A DNA stretch of 34,938 nt from a virus, in the IMG/VR virus record IMGVR_UViG_3300045999_008542, positions 1-34,938 of that record. The stretch is one strand, 5' to 3'. Position numbers and translations under genes: made by a program. Below are positions 25,014-30,638 of this stretch, piece by piece. The notes under the pieces are model-generated. The model did not search any database, was not told the DNA's origin, and saw only the letters and a program-made list of their open reading frames with translations. The stretch's first letter is position 1, and every line of letters begins with the position of its first letter.

Positions 25014-26147
25014 ATGGTCGGCGGCCATCCCCTAGCCGATGCACCACTAGCCGACCTTGGCATTGTCCAGGGATCGGCCAGCGGCGCTTTGGTTACGGTG
25101 ACCGTCAGCACCCAGGCGGGAAGCGCCAGCGGCACGGGATCCGCCACCGGCGTCCTCGGCACTGTCTCAGTGTCTGGCCTGGCTGGATCGGCAACCGGCA
25201 CGGCTAGCAGATCTGGCACCCTGCCAACCGTCACCCTGACAACGGCAGCAGGTTCAGCGACTGGCAGCGCGGCACGGTCTGGCACTTTGCCGACTGCCGC
25301 CTTGACAGCACCAGTCGGGACTGCCAGCGGCAGCGCCAGTAGCAGCGGGGCCCTTGGCACGATCACCACCTCGCCGGCCTCCGGCAACGCCGGCGTGTCT
25401 GTAGTCGGCTCCGGCACCTTGCCGACGGTCACCCTATCGGCCATGGTAGGCGCGGCTACGGGCAGCGCGACCCGCTCCAGCGCCCTGCCGACGGTTCCAG
25501 TCTCTGCACCAGCGGCCACGGCAACCGGTTCGGCCAGCACCTCGGTCGTGCTGCCGGGCGTGTCGGTCAGCACCCAGGCGGGGACGGCAACCGGCACCGC
25601 GACCGGCTCGGGCCTGGTGGGCACCGTCTCGGCCTCTGGCCTGACCGGAGCTGCCACCGGATCGGCCAGCCGCTCCGCCACCCTGCCCACGGTCACCCTG
25701 GCGGCACCCAGCGCCACCGCCGCCGGATCGGCTTCGGCCAGCGGACTGGTCGGCACCGTCACCATCTTGGCCCCCGCGGCAACCGCGGAAGGCGGAGCCA
25801 CGGCCCAGGGCTCCGGCCCGACGGTCACTGTGGCGCCCCTGGCGGGCACCGTGTCCGCATCGGCCACCTGCTCCGGCACCCTGCCCGCCGTTTCGCTGGC
25901 GACTTGGTCCGGCACCGGGTCCGGGTCCGCTTTCATCGGCTCTGGGCTGCCCGCCCTGCAAATTCTCGCCTGCGCTGGCGGCGCCATCGCCATCAACCCG
26001 CCTGGCAAGGCAATTGCCTGGACGCAACGCATCAGCCACGCCGGCCCCAATGGCAAGGCGATCACCTGGGACGGGCGCGTGGCCAAGGCGACCGCCCGGG
26101 TCGTCAGGACGCGGGCGGCGACCAGACACCTGGAACCGGTCGGCTAG
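25014..26147 (+). CDS. 22-residue repeat protein, 377 aa
   Basis: After a 30-residue head (LADAPLADLG), about 13 units of 22 residues follow up to residue 305, with consensus xGSATGSAxxSGTLPTVTLxAP: alternating small residues then a LPTV strand. The DNA period is 66 bp with diverged copies, so the repeats are old. The C-terminal 60 residues are basic and non-repetitive (KAIAWTQRISHAG, DGRVAKATARV). It probably forms an elongated beta structure on the tail. The unit resembles the 23-residue repeat of the 913-residue protein at 16649. Confidence 0.65.
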   Translation: MVGGHPLADAPLADLGIVQGSASGALVTVTVSTQAGSASGTGSATGVLGTVSVSGLAGSATGTASRSGTLPTVTLTTAAGSATGSAARSGTLPTAALTAPVGTASGSASSSGALGTITTSPASGNAGVSVVGSGTLPTVTLSAMVGAATGSATRSSALPTVPVSAPAATATGSASTSVVLPGVSVSTQAGTATGTATGSGLVGTVSASGLTGAATGSASRSATLPTVTLAAPSATAAGSASASGLVGTVTILAPAATAEGGATAQGSGPTVTVAPLAGTVSASATCSGTLPAVSLATWSGTGSGSAFIGSGLPALQILACAGGAIAINPPGKAIAWTQRISHAGPNGKAITWDGRVAKATARVVRTRAATRHLEPVG

Positions 26148-26156
26148 GAGGCCACC

Positions 26157-26438
26157 ATGAAATACGACATTGGGGACGGCGTGCGGTTGTCGGTGGTTTT
26201 CACGACCGCGATCGACGGGCAGCACGTCGACCCGACCACCCTGGAGTTCACCCTGCAGCTCCCCGACGGGACCAGCGCCCAGGGCGTCACGATCAACCAG
26301 ACCGCCACGGGCAAATACTACGCCGACTACGTCGCCACCCTGCCCGGGGTCCACTACTACCGCTGGGCCGGCACCGGGGCCTGCCAGGCCGCCGCGGAGG
26401 GCGCGTTCACCGTCTCCCGGAGCCTGATCAATGGGTGA
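26157..26438 (+). CDS. Small Ig-like virion protein, 93 aa
   Basis: A single beta-sandwich-like unit: strands VRLSVVFTTAIDG, PTTLEFTLQLPDG, YYADYVATLPGVHYYRW and EGAFTV. GGAGG precedes the ATG at 26157. It overlaps the HNH gene by 8 nt. Small Ig-like proteins of this kind are common tail-associated proteins; the identification is by pattern. Confidence 0.55.
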   Translation: MKYDIGDGVRLSVVFTTAIDGQHVDPTTLEFTLQLPDGTSAQGVTINQTATGKYYADYVATLPGVHYYRWAGTGACQAAAEGAFTVSRSLING

Positions 26439-26781
26439 GTGGTTCCGCGACCTGTGGTTTTCCCTGCGCACCGGCGTCTGGCACGCATGGGGCAGCACGC
26501 GGCGGTCCAGCGACTGGGGCCCGCTCCGGGACCGGTTCGTGGCGGAGAATCCGTTCTGCGCCGGCTGCTCCCGGCAGACCATGCTGGAGGTCCACCATAT
26601 AACGCCCTACCACGTGCGGCCCGACTTGGAATGCGACGAGGGCAACCTGGTCGTGTTATGTCGCAATTGCCACTACACGTTCGGCCACCTGCGCGACTGG
26701 CGCCTGGCCAACCCCCACGTGCTGGAGGACGCCGGGGCCTACCGGCGGCGGTTCACGGAGGCGCGGGCGGCCAAGTCCTAG
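26431..26781 (+). CDS. HNH endonuclease
   Basis: A 116-residue HNH nuclease. Two zinc-binding CxxC pairs (C43/C46 and C77/C80) frame the catalytic His in VHHITPY (H55-H56), Asn72 in GNLVVLC and a final His81/His86 in CHYTFGH. In many tailed phages an HNH protein assists packaging-related cleavage; here it lies at the end of the structural genes rather than next to terminase. Its TAG (26779-26781) shares the palindrome CTAG with the stop of the convergent integrase gene. Confidence 0.85.
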   Translation: MGEWFRDLWFSLRTGVWHAWGSTRRSSDWGPLRDRFVAENPFCAGCSRQTMLEVHHITPYHVRPDLECDEGNLVVLCRNCHYTFGHLRDWRLANPHVLEDAGAYRRRFTEARAAKS

Positions 26782-27965
26782 CCGAACCGCTCCACCACTT
26801 CCTCCACCACCCGCCGGTGGATCTGCGCGTACCGCCCGGTGATCGACCCCGAACCCGTCCGCAGCGTGGCGCCGCCCCCGTGGCCCAGAATCGCCCCCAC
26901 GATGCCCTCGTCGATGCCATGCGACCGCAGCCAAGTGGCCGCGCTGTGGCGGATCTGCCGCGGGCTGTAGCGAGGCATCATCGGCAGCGGGGCCTTCTTG
27001 CTCGGCTTACGTCCGAGCTTCGCCCATTTCTCGGCCACCACGGCGTCGGCCCGCTTCATGGCGTATTCAAACGCCTGCCGATACCCGGACGCTGTGGCGG
27101 GGCCATGGTAGGGCACGCCGCGGATCTGGTGCTTCCCGGGGAACAGCCAGTCCTCCGGGCGCCGCTTCAGGATCCGGGCCAGGGCCCGCCGGGCCCGGGG
27201 ACCCACCAGCACCGCCAGGCGCTGGCCCCGCCAGGCGCCCTTGTGCTGGACGGGCACGTACCGCCAGGGTTTTCCCGTCTGGTCCAGGTCTTCCGCCCGC
27301 ACCGACAGCGCCGTCTCGACCCGCTGGCCGGTGAACAGGTGAAACAGGAACGCAGCCCGCCACCGCGGCTTCAGGTACCGCCAGATGCGGAACAAGTGCA
27401 GCGGGGGGATCGCCTCGACCACCCGGGAGGCCTTGGCCTGGGTGGGCCGGAGTCTTTCCCAGCCCTTCAGCGTGGCGAGTTGCCCCGCCTGGATCCAGCC
27501 GCGGGCCTCCGCCCAGGTGAACGACCGGACAATCCGGCCCAGGTACTCGTGGATGGTCTTGCGGGTTTTGCCCTCCAGGACCAGCTGGTCCCGGACCTGC
27601 AGCAGGTGCTCCCGGCTGAACGCGTCCAGGTGCAGGTCCTGGAACGGCATGAACAGTTTCACCGCCTGCCGGCAGACGCCGACCTCGCCGGAGGGGCGCC
27701 CGTCGGCCCGCCGGTACCGCTCGTGGCACTGGTCCAGCCACAGGGCCCACAGGGCGGAGCAAACCAGGGGCCGGGAGGGCGAGTCCACCCGGGCCGGCTC
27801 GGCCTTTTCCCGCAGGAAGTCGGCCAGCCATTTTTTGTAATTGGCTTCCGCCGCGGGGGTTCCGGCGTGCCCCATCATGACCTGCTTGCCGGTCCGGGGG
27901 TCCTTCACATAGGCCCACCCCGTCCGCTTGTGCCGCAGCAGTTTTGGGATCCGAATCCCGCCCAA
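26778..27965 (-). CDS. int: Tyrosine site-specific integrase
   Basis: Integrates the phage at the attachment core encoded just upstream of it. Read from a TTG at 27965, the protein has 395 residues: an N-terminal arm-type domain (IPKLLRHKRTGWAYVKDP), a core-binding domain with helices, and the catalytic domain with FTGQRVETALSVRAEDL (first Arg), VQHKGAWRG (Lys), RQIRHSAATWLR (second Arg), LGHGGG and the nucleophile Tyr in TGRYAQI. The usual HxLRH box is RQIRH, so the first His is replaced. The frame stays open to 28319 only because it reads through the attachment core, so I take the TTG; the exact start is uncertain. Confidence 0.85.
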   Translation of the reverse strand: MGGIRIPKLLRHKRTGWAYVKDPRTGKQVMMGHAGTPAAEANYKKWLADFLREKAEPARVDSPSRPLVCSALWALWLDQCHERYRRADGRPSGEVGVCRQAVKLFMPFQDLHLDAFSREHLLQVRDQLVLEGKTRKTIHEYLGRIVRSFTWAEARGWIQAGQLATLKGWERLRPTQAKASRVVEAIPPLHLFRIWRYLKPRWRAAFLFHLFTGQRVETALSVRAEDLDQTGKPWRYVPVQHKGAWRGQRLAVLVGPRARRALARILKRRPEDWLFPGKHQIRGVPYHGPATASGYRQAFEYAMKRADAVVAEKWAKLGRKPSKKAPLPMMPRYSPRQIRHSAATWLRSHGIDEGIVGAILGHGGGATLRTGSGSITGRYAQIHRRVVEEVVERFG

Positions 27966-27992
27966 AGTTGTAAACCCCGCTAAGAGTTGTAA
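27966..27992. repeat. Integrase arm-type repeat pair, left
   Basis: Two copies of AGTTGTAA at 27966-27973 and 27985-27992, 19 bp apart and in the same direction. A second pair of the same octamer lies on the other side of the attachment core. Such paired short repeats flanking the core are what lambda-type integrases bind with their N-terminal domain. The first copy abuts the proposed integrase start, so binding could also repress int. Confidence 0.5.
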
Positions 27993-28039
27993 GATTTTGC
28001 GGGCGGTTTTTTGGCGTTTTTCCCTTGTTTTCCAGCTAT

Positions 28040-28084
28040 TCGGGGCAACAGGATTCGAACCTGCGACCTCTTGGTCCCGAACCA
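28040..28084 (-). other. Attachment core (attP): 3' part of tRNA-Pro(CGG)
   Basis: Read on the minus strand this is a tRNA 3' part: anticodon loop TTCGGGA with anticodon CGG, 3' anticodon stem CCAAG, variable loop AGGTC, T-arm GCAGG-TTCGAAT-CCTGT, and acceptor 3' strand ending GCCCCG plus A. The 5' half of a tRNA is missing: CCAAG has no full CTTGG partner upstream. A partial tRNA next to an integrase gene is the standard phage attachment core. Phage genes lie on both sides, so this is best read as attP. Confidence 0.8.
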
Positions 28085-28144
28085 CCCCCCGAGAATTGCC
28101 GAAACCGCTTAAAAACAAGGCAAAAACATCGAAAAACCGCTCGT

Positions 28145-28181
28145 CCGTTTCGTCTGTATTGTACCGTTTCGTCCGTTTCGT
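28145..28181. repeat. Three CCGTTTCGT direct repeats
   Basis: CCGTTTCGT at 28145-28153, 28164-28172 and 28173-28181, between the core and the right arm-type repeats. The last two are directly adjacent and the first is 10 bp away. They could be excisionase or accessory-protein sites in the attachment region; this is inference from position. Confidence 0.4.
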
Positions 28182-28222
28182 GCGCTGTAAAACAAGGGTT
28201 TTTTCGCAAGCCAATTTCGGAA

Positions 28223-28239
28223 AGTTGTAAAAGTTGTAA
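28223..28239. repeat. Integrase arm-type repeat pair, right
   Basis: AGTTGTAA at 28223-28230 and 28232-28239, one base apart, same direction as the left pair. With 27966-27992 they make four copies around the core in a 275-bp stretch with no convincing gene, so an integrase arm-binding role is likely. Confidence 0.5.
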
Positions 28240-28245
28240 ATTTCG

Positions 28246-28273
28246 TTGACAGACCACCTGAGTACGGTAAAAC
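28246..28273 (+). promoter_or_regulatory. Candidate promoter for the excisionase-like gene
   Basis: TTGACA (28246-28251), 16 bp, TAAAAC (28268-28273). It lies just right of the arm-type repeats and points to the gene at 28403, leaving a leader of about 120 nt. The -35 is perfect; the -10 is weak. In 28274-28402 I see no gene, only a short inverted repeat TGTAC/GTACA at 28300-28318. Confidence 0.4.
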
Positions 28274-28402
28274 GGTCAAAAGTGAACGACTTGTCCGGTT
28301 GTACTGAACATGCGTACACTACAGCATCGGGGGACGAGAAACCGATCCAGGCTGCGAAGGATCAACGCCTGAACTGGGGACTGGTGGAAGTGGAATGAAC
28401 AA

Positions 28403-28699
28403 TTGCTGGGGACACAAGCAGTAGCAGAACAGTTAGGCGTGCGCCGCCAGGCCGTGCTTTACTGGATTACCAATGGCGTGACCGTCAACGGCACGCGGCA
28501 CCAATTGCCAGCCACCCGGGCCGGCAAAAACTTCAAGGTCCAACCGTCCGCCCTGGACGAGTTTCTGCGGGCTTTGAACGAGCAAACAACTACTTCTGAA
28601 GCGGTTTCCGCGGCTGCTTTGGCGCCTTCGGAGCGACGGGCTGACTCGGCGCGACTGAAGGGCCGGTCGGCTCTTGAACGTGCGTTACAGAGGAAATGA
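28403..28699 (+). CDS. Helix-turn-helix DNA-binding protein, excisionase-like
   Basis: A 98-residue protein with an N-terminal MerR/excisionase-type winged helix: LGTQAVAEQLGVRRQAVLYW (2-21), then a wing with NGTRHQLPAT and FKVQPSALDEFLRAL (about 48-62). The C-terminal third is disordered. It is transcribed away from int and next to attP, the usual place for a recombination directionality factor. A TTG at 28403 is the only in-frame start after the stop codon at 28370. Its last 110 nt overlap the opposing repressor gene. Either an excisionase or a small regulator. Confidence 0.65.
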   Translation: MLGTQAVAEQLGVRRQAVLYWITNGVTVNGTRHQLPATRAGKNFKVQPSALDEFLRALNEQTTTSEAVSAAALAPSERRADSARLKGRSALERALQRK

Positions 28700-28850
28700 C
28701 TTCAGGGTGTTCGGCGCGGAAATAAGCAAGCAGGACGCGCTCCACCACTGCAGACATGTCTCGGTCTTCTGCCTCCGCCGCGGCTTTTAGCCGCAGATGG
28801 GTCAGTTCATCCAGGCGCACTACGCAGTTTCTTTGCTTATTCCGAACCAT
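28590..28850 (-). CDS. Ribbon-helix-helix repressor
   Basis: An 86-residue leftward protein with an Arc/CopG-type ribbon-helix-helix: DNA-binding strand NCVVRLD (8-14), helix A (ELTHLRLKAAAEAEDR), turn, helix B (MSAVVERVLLAYFR). The C-terminal 35 residues are Pro-rich and disordered. GGAGGG stands before the ATG at 28850. It lies beside a divergent promoter region with four AGTTAAC sites that are likely its operators, so it may play the part that CI plays in lambda. No other repressor candidate is seen in the window. Confidence 0.7.
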   Translation of the reverse strand: MVRNKQRNCVVRLDELTHLRLKAAAEAEDRDMSAVVERVLLAYFRAEHPEVISSVTHVQEPTGPSVAPSQPVAPKAPKQPRKPLQK

Positions 28851-28865
28851 TGCCGACCCTCCTGA

Positions 28866-28971
28866 CAGTTAACCACAGTTAACGAAACAATACGGCAAAT
28901 TTACTTAAAGGGCAAACTAAAACCGCCCGATGAGTTAACCAGAAATAATTCTTTGTTGACTTGTAGTTAAC
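28866..28971. repeat. Four AGTTAAC operator-like sites
   Basis: AGTTAAC at 28867-28873, 28877-28883, 28933-28939 and 28965-28971. The first two are 10 bp apart (one helical turn) and read CAGTTAAC; the core GTTAAC is a palindrome. The first pair sits at the expected start point of the leftward promoter, the last between the -35 and -10 of the rightward promoter. This arrangement fits cooperative binding by the ribbon-helix-helix protein, which often uses short sites one turn apart. Confidence 0.65.
28887..28915 (-). promoter_or_regulatory. Candidate leftward promoter for the repressor gene
   Basis: On the minus strand: TTGCCC (28915-28910), 17 bp, TATTGT (28892-28887). Transcription would start near 28880, on top of the paired AGTTAAC sites, so the repressor could control its own gene. 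Confidence 0.45.
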
Positions 28972-28983
28972 AAGGAGTAATAT
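28956..28983 (+). promoter_or_regulatory. Rightward early promoter
   Basis: TTGACT (28956-28961), 16 bp, TAATAT (28978-28983), the best housekeeping-type promoter in the window. An AGTTAAC site lies inside the spacer. It would start near 28990 and drive the lipoprotein, CsrA and downstream early genes. Position and operator content make it the likely target of the repressor. Confidence 0.6.
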
Positions 28984-29005
28984 TGGCCACAGCTGAGGGC
29001 TACCC

Positions 29006-29137
29006 ATGACCAACTACCTGCGACTCCTTTGTGCGCTGGCCTGCGGGTCACTGGTTGGCTGTTCGGCGATGAGGACGGAAGTCTCGGTGACCTACCAGTC
29101 CGGGGACTGTGCGGTCAGTGCAAAGGCATGGAGGTGA
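29006..29137 (+). CDS. Small lipoprotein, 43 aa
   Basis: First gene after the early promoter. The 43-residue product has a lipoprotein signal: basic/polar start MTNYLR, hydrophobic core LLCALACGS and a lipobox LVGC with Cys19 as the lipidated residue, followed by SAM and a 22-residue mature part. GAGGG at 28995-28999 lies 6 nt before the ATG. It ends 2 nt before the CsrA gene. Small phage lipoproteins expressed early or in lysogeny often block superinfection or receptor use; that role is inference. Confidence 0.6.
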   Translation: MTNYLRLLCALACGSLVGCSAMRTEVSVTYQSGDCAVSAKAWR

Positions 29138-29139
29138 GC

Positions 29140-29355
29140 ATGTTGGTCTTGAAGGTAAACCACGGCGGGTTTGTCGAGCTCGACACCGGGCGAGAGATCA
29201 TCCGCGTCCACGTGAACAAGGCGGACGACTTTGGCGTGTCGCTGGGTTTTGACGCGCCCCTGTCGGTGCGTGTTGTCCGCGACACCGTTCTTGCCAGGCT
29301 TTACGCCACGGAGCCCACCATCAACCCGCTGGAGGAAGCCCATGTCCGCAGCTAA
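29140..29355 (+). CDS. csrA: CsrA-family RNA-binding regulator
   Basis: A 71-residue protein that aligns with CsrA along most of its length: MLVL start, VHVNKADDFGVSLGF, then the conserved APxxVxVxR block as DAPLSVRVVRDTVLARL, with Arg47 at the place of the RNA-contacting Arg44 of E. coli CsrA. Residues 5-18 diverge from the usual SRKVGE segment. CsrA dimers bind GGA motifs in leader RNAs and alter translation. GGAGGTGAG precedes the ATG at 29140. A phage copy in the early region could redirect host or phage mRNA use. The C-terminal tail (55-71) is longer than usual. Confidence 0.72.
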   Translation: MLVLKVNHGGFVELDTGREIIRVHVNKADDFGVSLGFDAPLSVRVVRDTVLARLYATEPTINPLEEAHVRS

Positions 29356-29512
29356 CCCCTACGCCGACGCCCTGGTCGGCACCCTCTGGGAAGACGGCCA
29401 GGAGGCCAACGAAACAACCGAGGCCGCCGGTCAGGCCGAGCTGGACCGCCTGGTGGCCGAACTGCTGAACGGCATCGAGTGGGAGGGAGTGGACCATGAC
29501 GGCGATATGTGA
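29342..29512 (+). CDS. Very acidic small protein, 56 aa
   Basis: A 56-residue early protein with 14 acidic and one strongly basic residue, mostly helical (QAELDRLVAELLNGIEWEG). It overlaps the CsrA gene by 14 nt and the next gene by 17 nt. Such acidity is seen in DNA-mimic inhibitors, but many unrelated small proteins share it. Not recognised. Confidence 0.55.
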   Translation: MSAANPYADALVGTLWEDGQEANETTEAAGQAELDRLVAELLNGIEWEGVDHDGDM

Positions 29513-29741
29513 CGGACAAGGCAAGCGCCTGCTGCTGCCCGACGACCTGAAGGTGGCGAACTGCCACCAGTGCGAGCGCCTGAGCGTGGGCCACCACGTG
29601 CCACGCAAGCACCGGCTGATGGTGCGGGACCACATCCAGCGCGGACGCATGGGGCGCCTGGTGCGCAACCGGGAGGAAGGCCAGCGGCCCCTCTGCACCG
29701 AATGCCGGCACGTGCTGCGGGTGTTAGGCGGTGCGGCATGA
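29496..29741 (+). CDS. Zinc-ribbon-like small protein, 81 aa
   Basis: Two CxxC pairs, CHQC (23-26) and CTEC (67-70), with a basic His/Arg-rich stretch between them (HHVPRKHRLMVRDHIQRGR). This suggests a zinc-ribbon that binds nucleic acid or protein. Overlaps both neighbours. No family recognised. Confidence 0.6.
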   Translation: MTAICDGQGKRLLLPDDLKVANCHQCERLSVGHHVPRKHRLMVRDHIQRGRMGRLVRNREEGQRPLCTECRHVLRVLGGAA

Positions 29742-30088
29742 CCAGCATGCTGGAGGCCTTTGACGAGTACATGAACGAATACGAGCGGGCGACCGTGGCC
29801 GCGGTTCAGGGCTGGATCGCCTCGGGCTGCCCCACCTGGTGGTCCTCGGGCCCGACGGCCCACGTCAAGTTCCAGGTGGATCCCCACGAGCTGTCTGGCC
29901 TCGCCCTGACCTACGACCACCAGCGCTGGCACCCCTACGCCCAGACCTGGCGCTGGCAGGGCTGGCGCAACTGGAACAACCACGGCACGCCGCTGCACCC
30001 CATGGAGGTGATCGCGCGCCTGGTGGACGACCTGTCGATGCGGCGCGAGGAAGCGCTGGCGAACGAGGAGGAGGTGGAGCGTGCCTAG
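29738..30088 (+). CDS. Trp-rich hypothetical protein, 116 aa
   Basis: A 116-residue protein with many tryptophans in residues 25-75 (PTWWSSGP, QRWHPYAQTWRWQGW) framed by helices. ATG at 29738 overlaps the upstream stop (ATGA). Function unknown; the aromatic cluster suggests a compact fold. Confidence 0.6.
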   Translation: MTSMLEAFDEYMNEYERATVAAVQGWIASGCPTWWSSGPTAHVKFQVDPHELSGLALTYDHQRWHPYAQTWRWQGWRNWNNHGTPLHPMEVIARLVDDLSMRREEALANEEEVERA

Positions 30089-30599
30089 TTTATTTGACCT
30101 GACCAGCAAGCTGGCGGCGATCGAGGGTTTGCTGGTCGACGGACTGCCCGAGACACCGGAGGCCGAGGCGGAGCTGGACCGCGTGCTGGCGGAGGAGCTG
30201 GCGACCCGCGAGGCCGTCGAGGACAAGGCCGAGGCCTACTGCGGTCTGATCACCGAGCTGGAAGCGCTGGCGACGGCGCGGAAGGCCGAGGCGGACCGGG
30301 TGGCCAAGCTGGCCAAGGTGGCCGAGGCCCAGGTGGAGCGACTGCGGCAGGCCCTGCGGGAGGCCCTGCTGCGGCTGAACATGCGCAAGCTGGTCACCGA
30401 GCGCTACCAGATCGGCCTGCGCAAACCAGGCGGCAAAACGCCGCTGGAAATCGACGAGTTCATGGTGCCGGCGGAGTTTGTCACCGTCGAGACCATCACC
30501 AACCCCAACAAGGACCTGATCCGCCAACGCCTGGACGCCGGCGAGGTCCTGGAATTTGCCCGCTACCTCGAACGCCAGGACAGCCTGGTCATTCGCTGA
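30081..30599 (+). CDS. Siphovirus Gp157-family protein
   Basis: A 172-residue protein of the Gp157 type: an N-terminal helix, a long coiled coil (about 30-95, rich in EALATARKAEADRVAKL-like heptads) and a short beta part (RYQIGLRKPGG...VPAEFVTV) with a conserved basic C-terminus. Members are encoded in recombination/replication regions of many siphoviruses and have been linked to phage resistance in Streptococcus thermophilus; the exact role is unclear. GTG start at 30081 overlaps the upstream gene by 8 nt. Confidence 0.75.
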   Translation: MPSLFDLTSKLAAIEGLLVDGLPETPEAEAELDRVLAEELATREAVEDKAEAYCGLITELEALATARKAEADRVAKLAKVAEAQVERLRQALREALLRLNMRKLVTERYQIGLRKPGGKTPLEIDEFMVPAEFVTVETITNPNKDLIRQRLDAGEVLEFARYLERQDSLVIR

Positions 30600-30638
30600 T
30601 TTTGTCTTTCCTACCCACACCTAGGAGTTCTGTTTCCC

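Noticed and set aside
25014-26147. CRISPR-like array or satellite repeat
   Set aside because: The 66-bp period is in-frame coding repetition with diverged copies and no unique spacers.
28025-28249. Plus-strand ORFs across the attachment region
   Set aside because: They translate the tRNA fragment and repeats and look like no protein beyond that artefact.
27966-28319. N-terminal extension of the integrase ORF up to 28319
   Set aside because: The extra 118 codons read through the tRNA-derived attachment core and the repeats; this is a known kind of annotation artefact around attachment sites.
28395-28424. ATG-started 9-codon leader peptide before the HTH gene
   Set aside because: No strong ribosome site and no feature such as repeated codons; it may be chance, although it overlaps the proposed TTG start.
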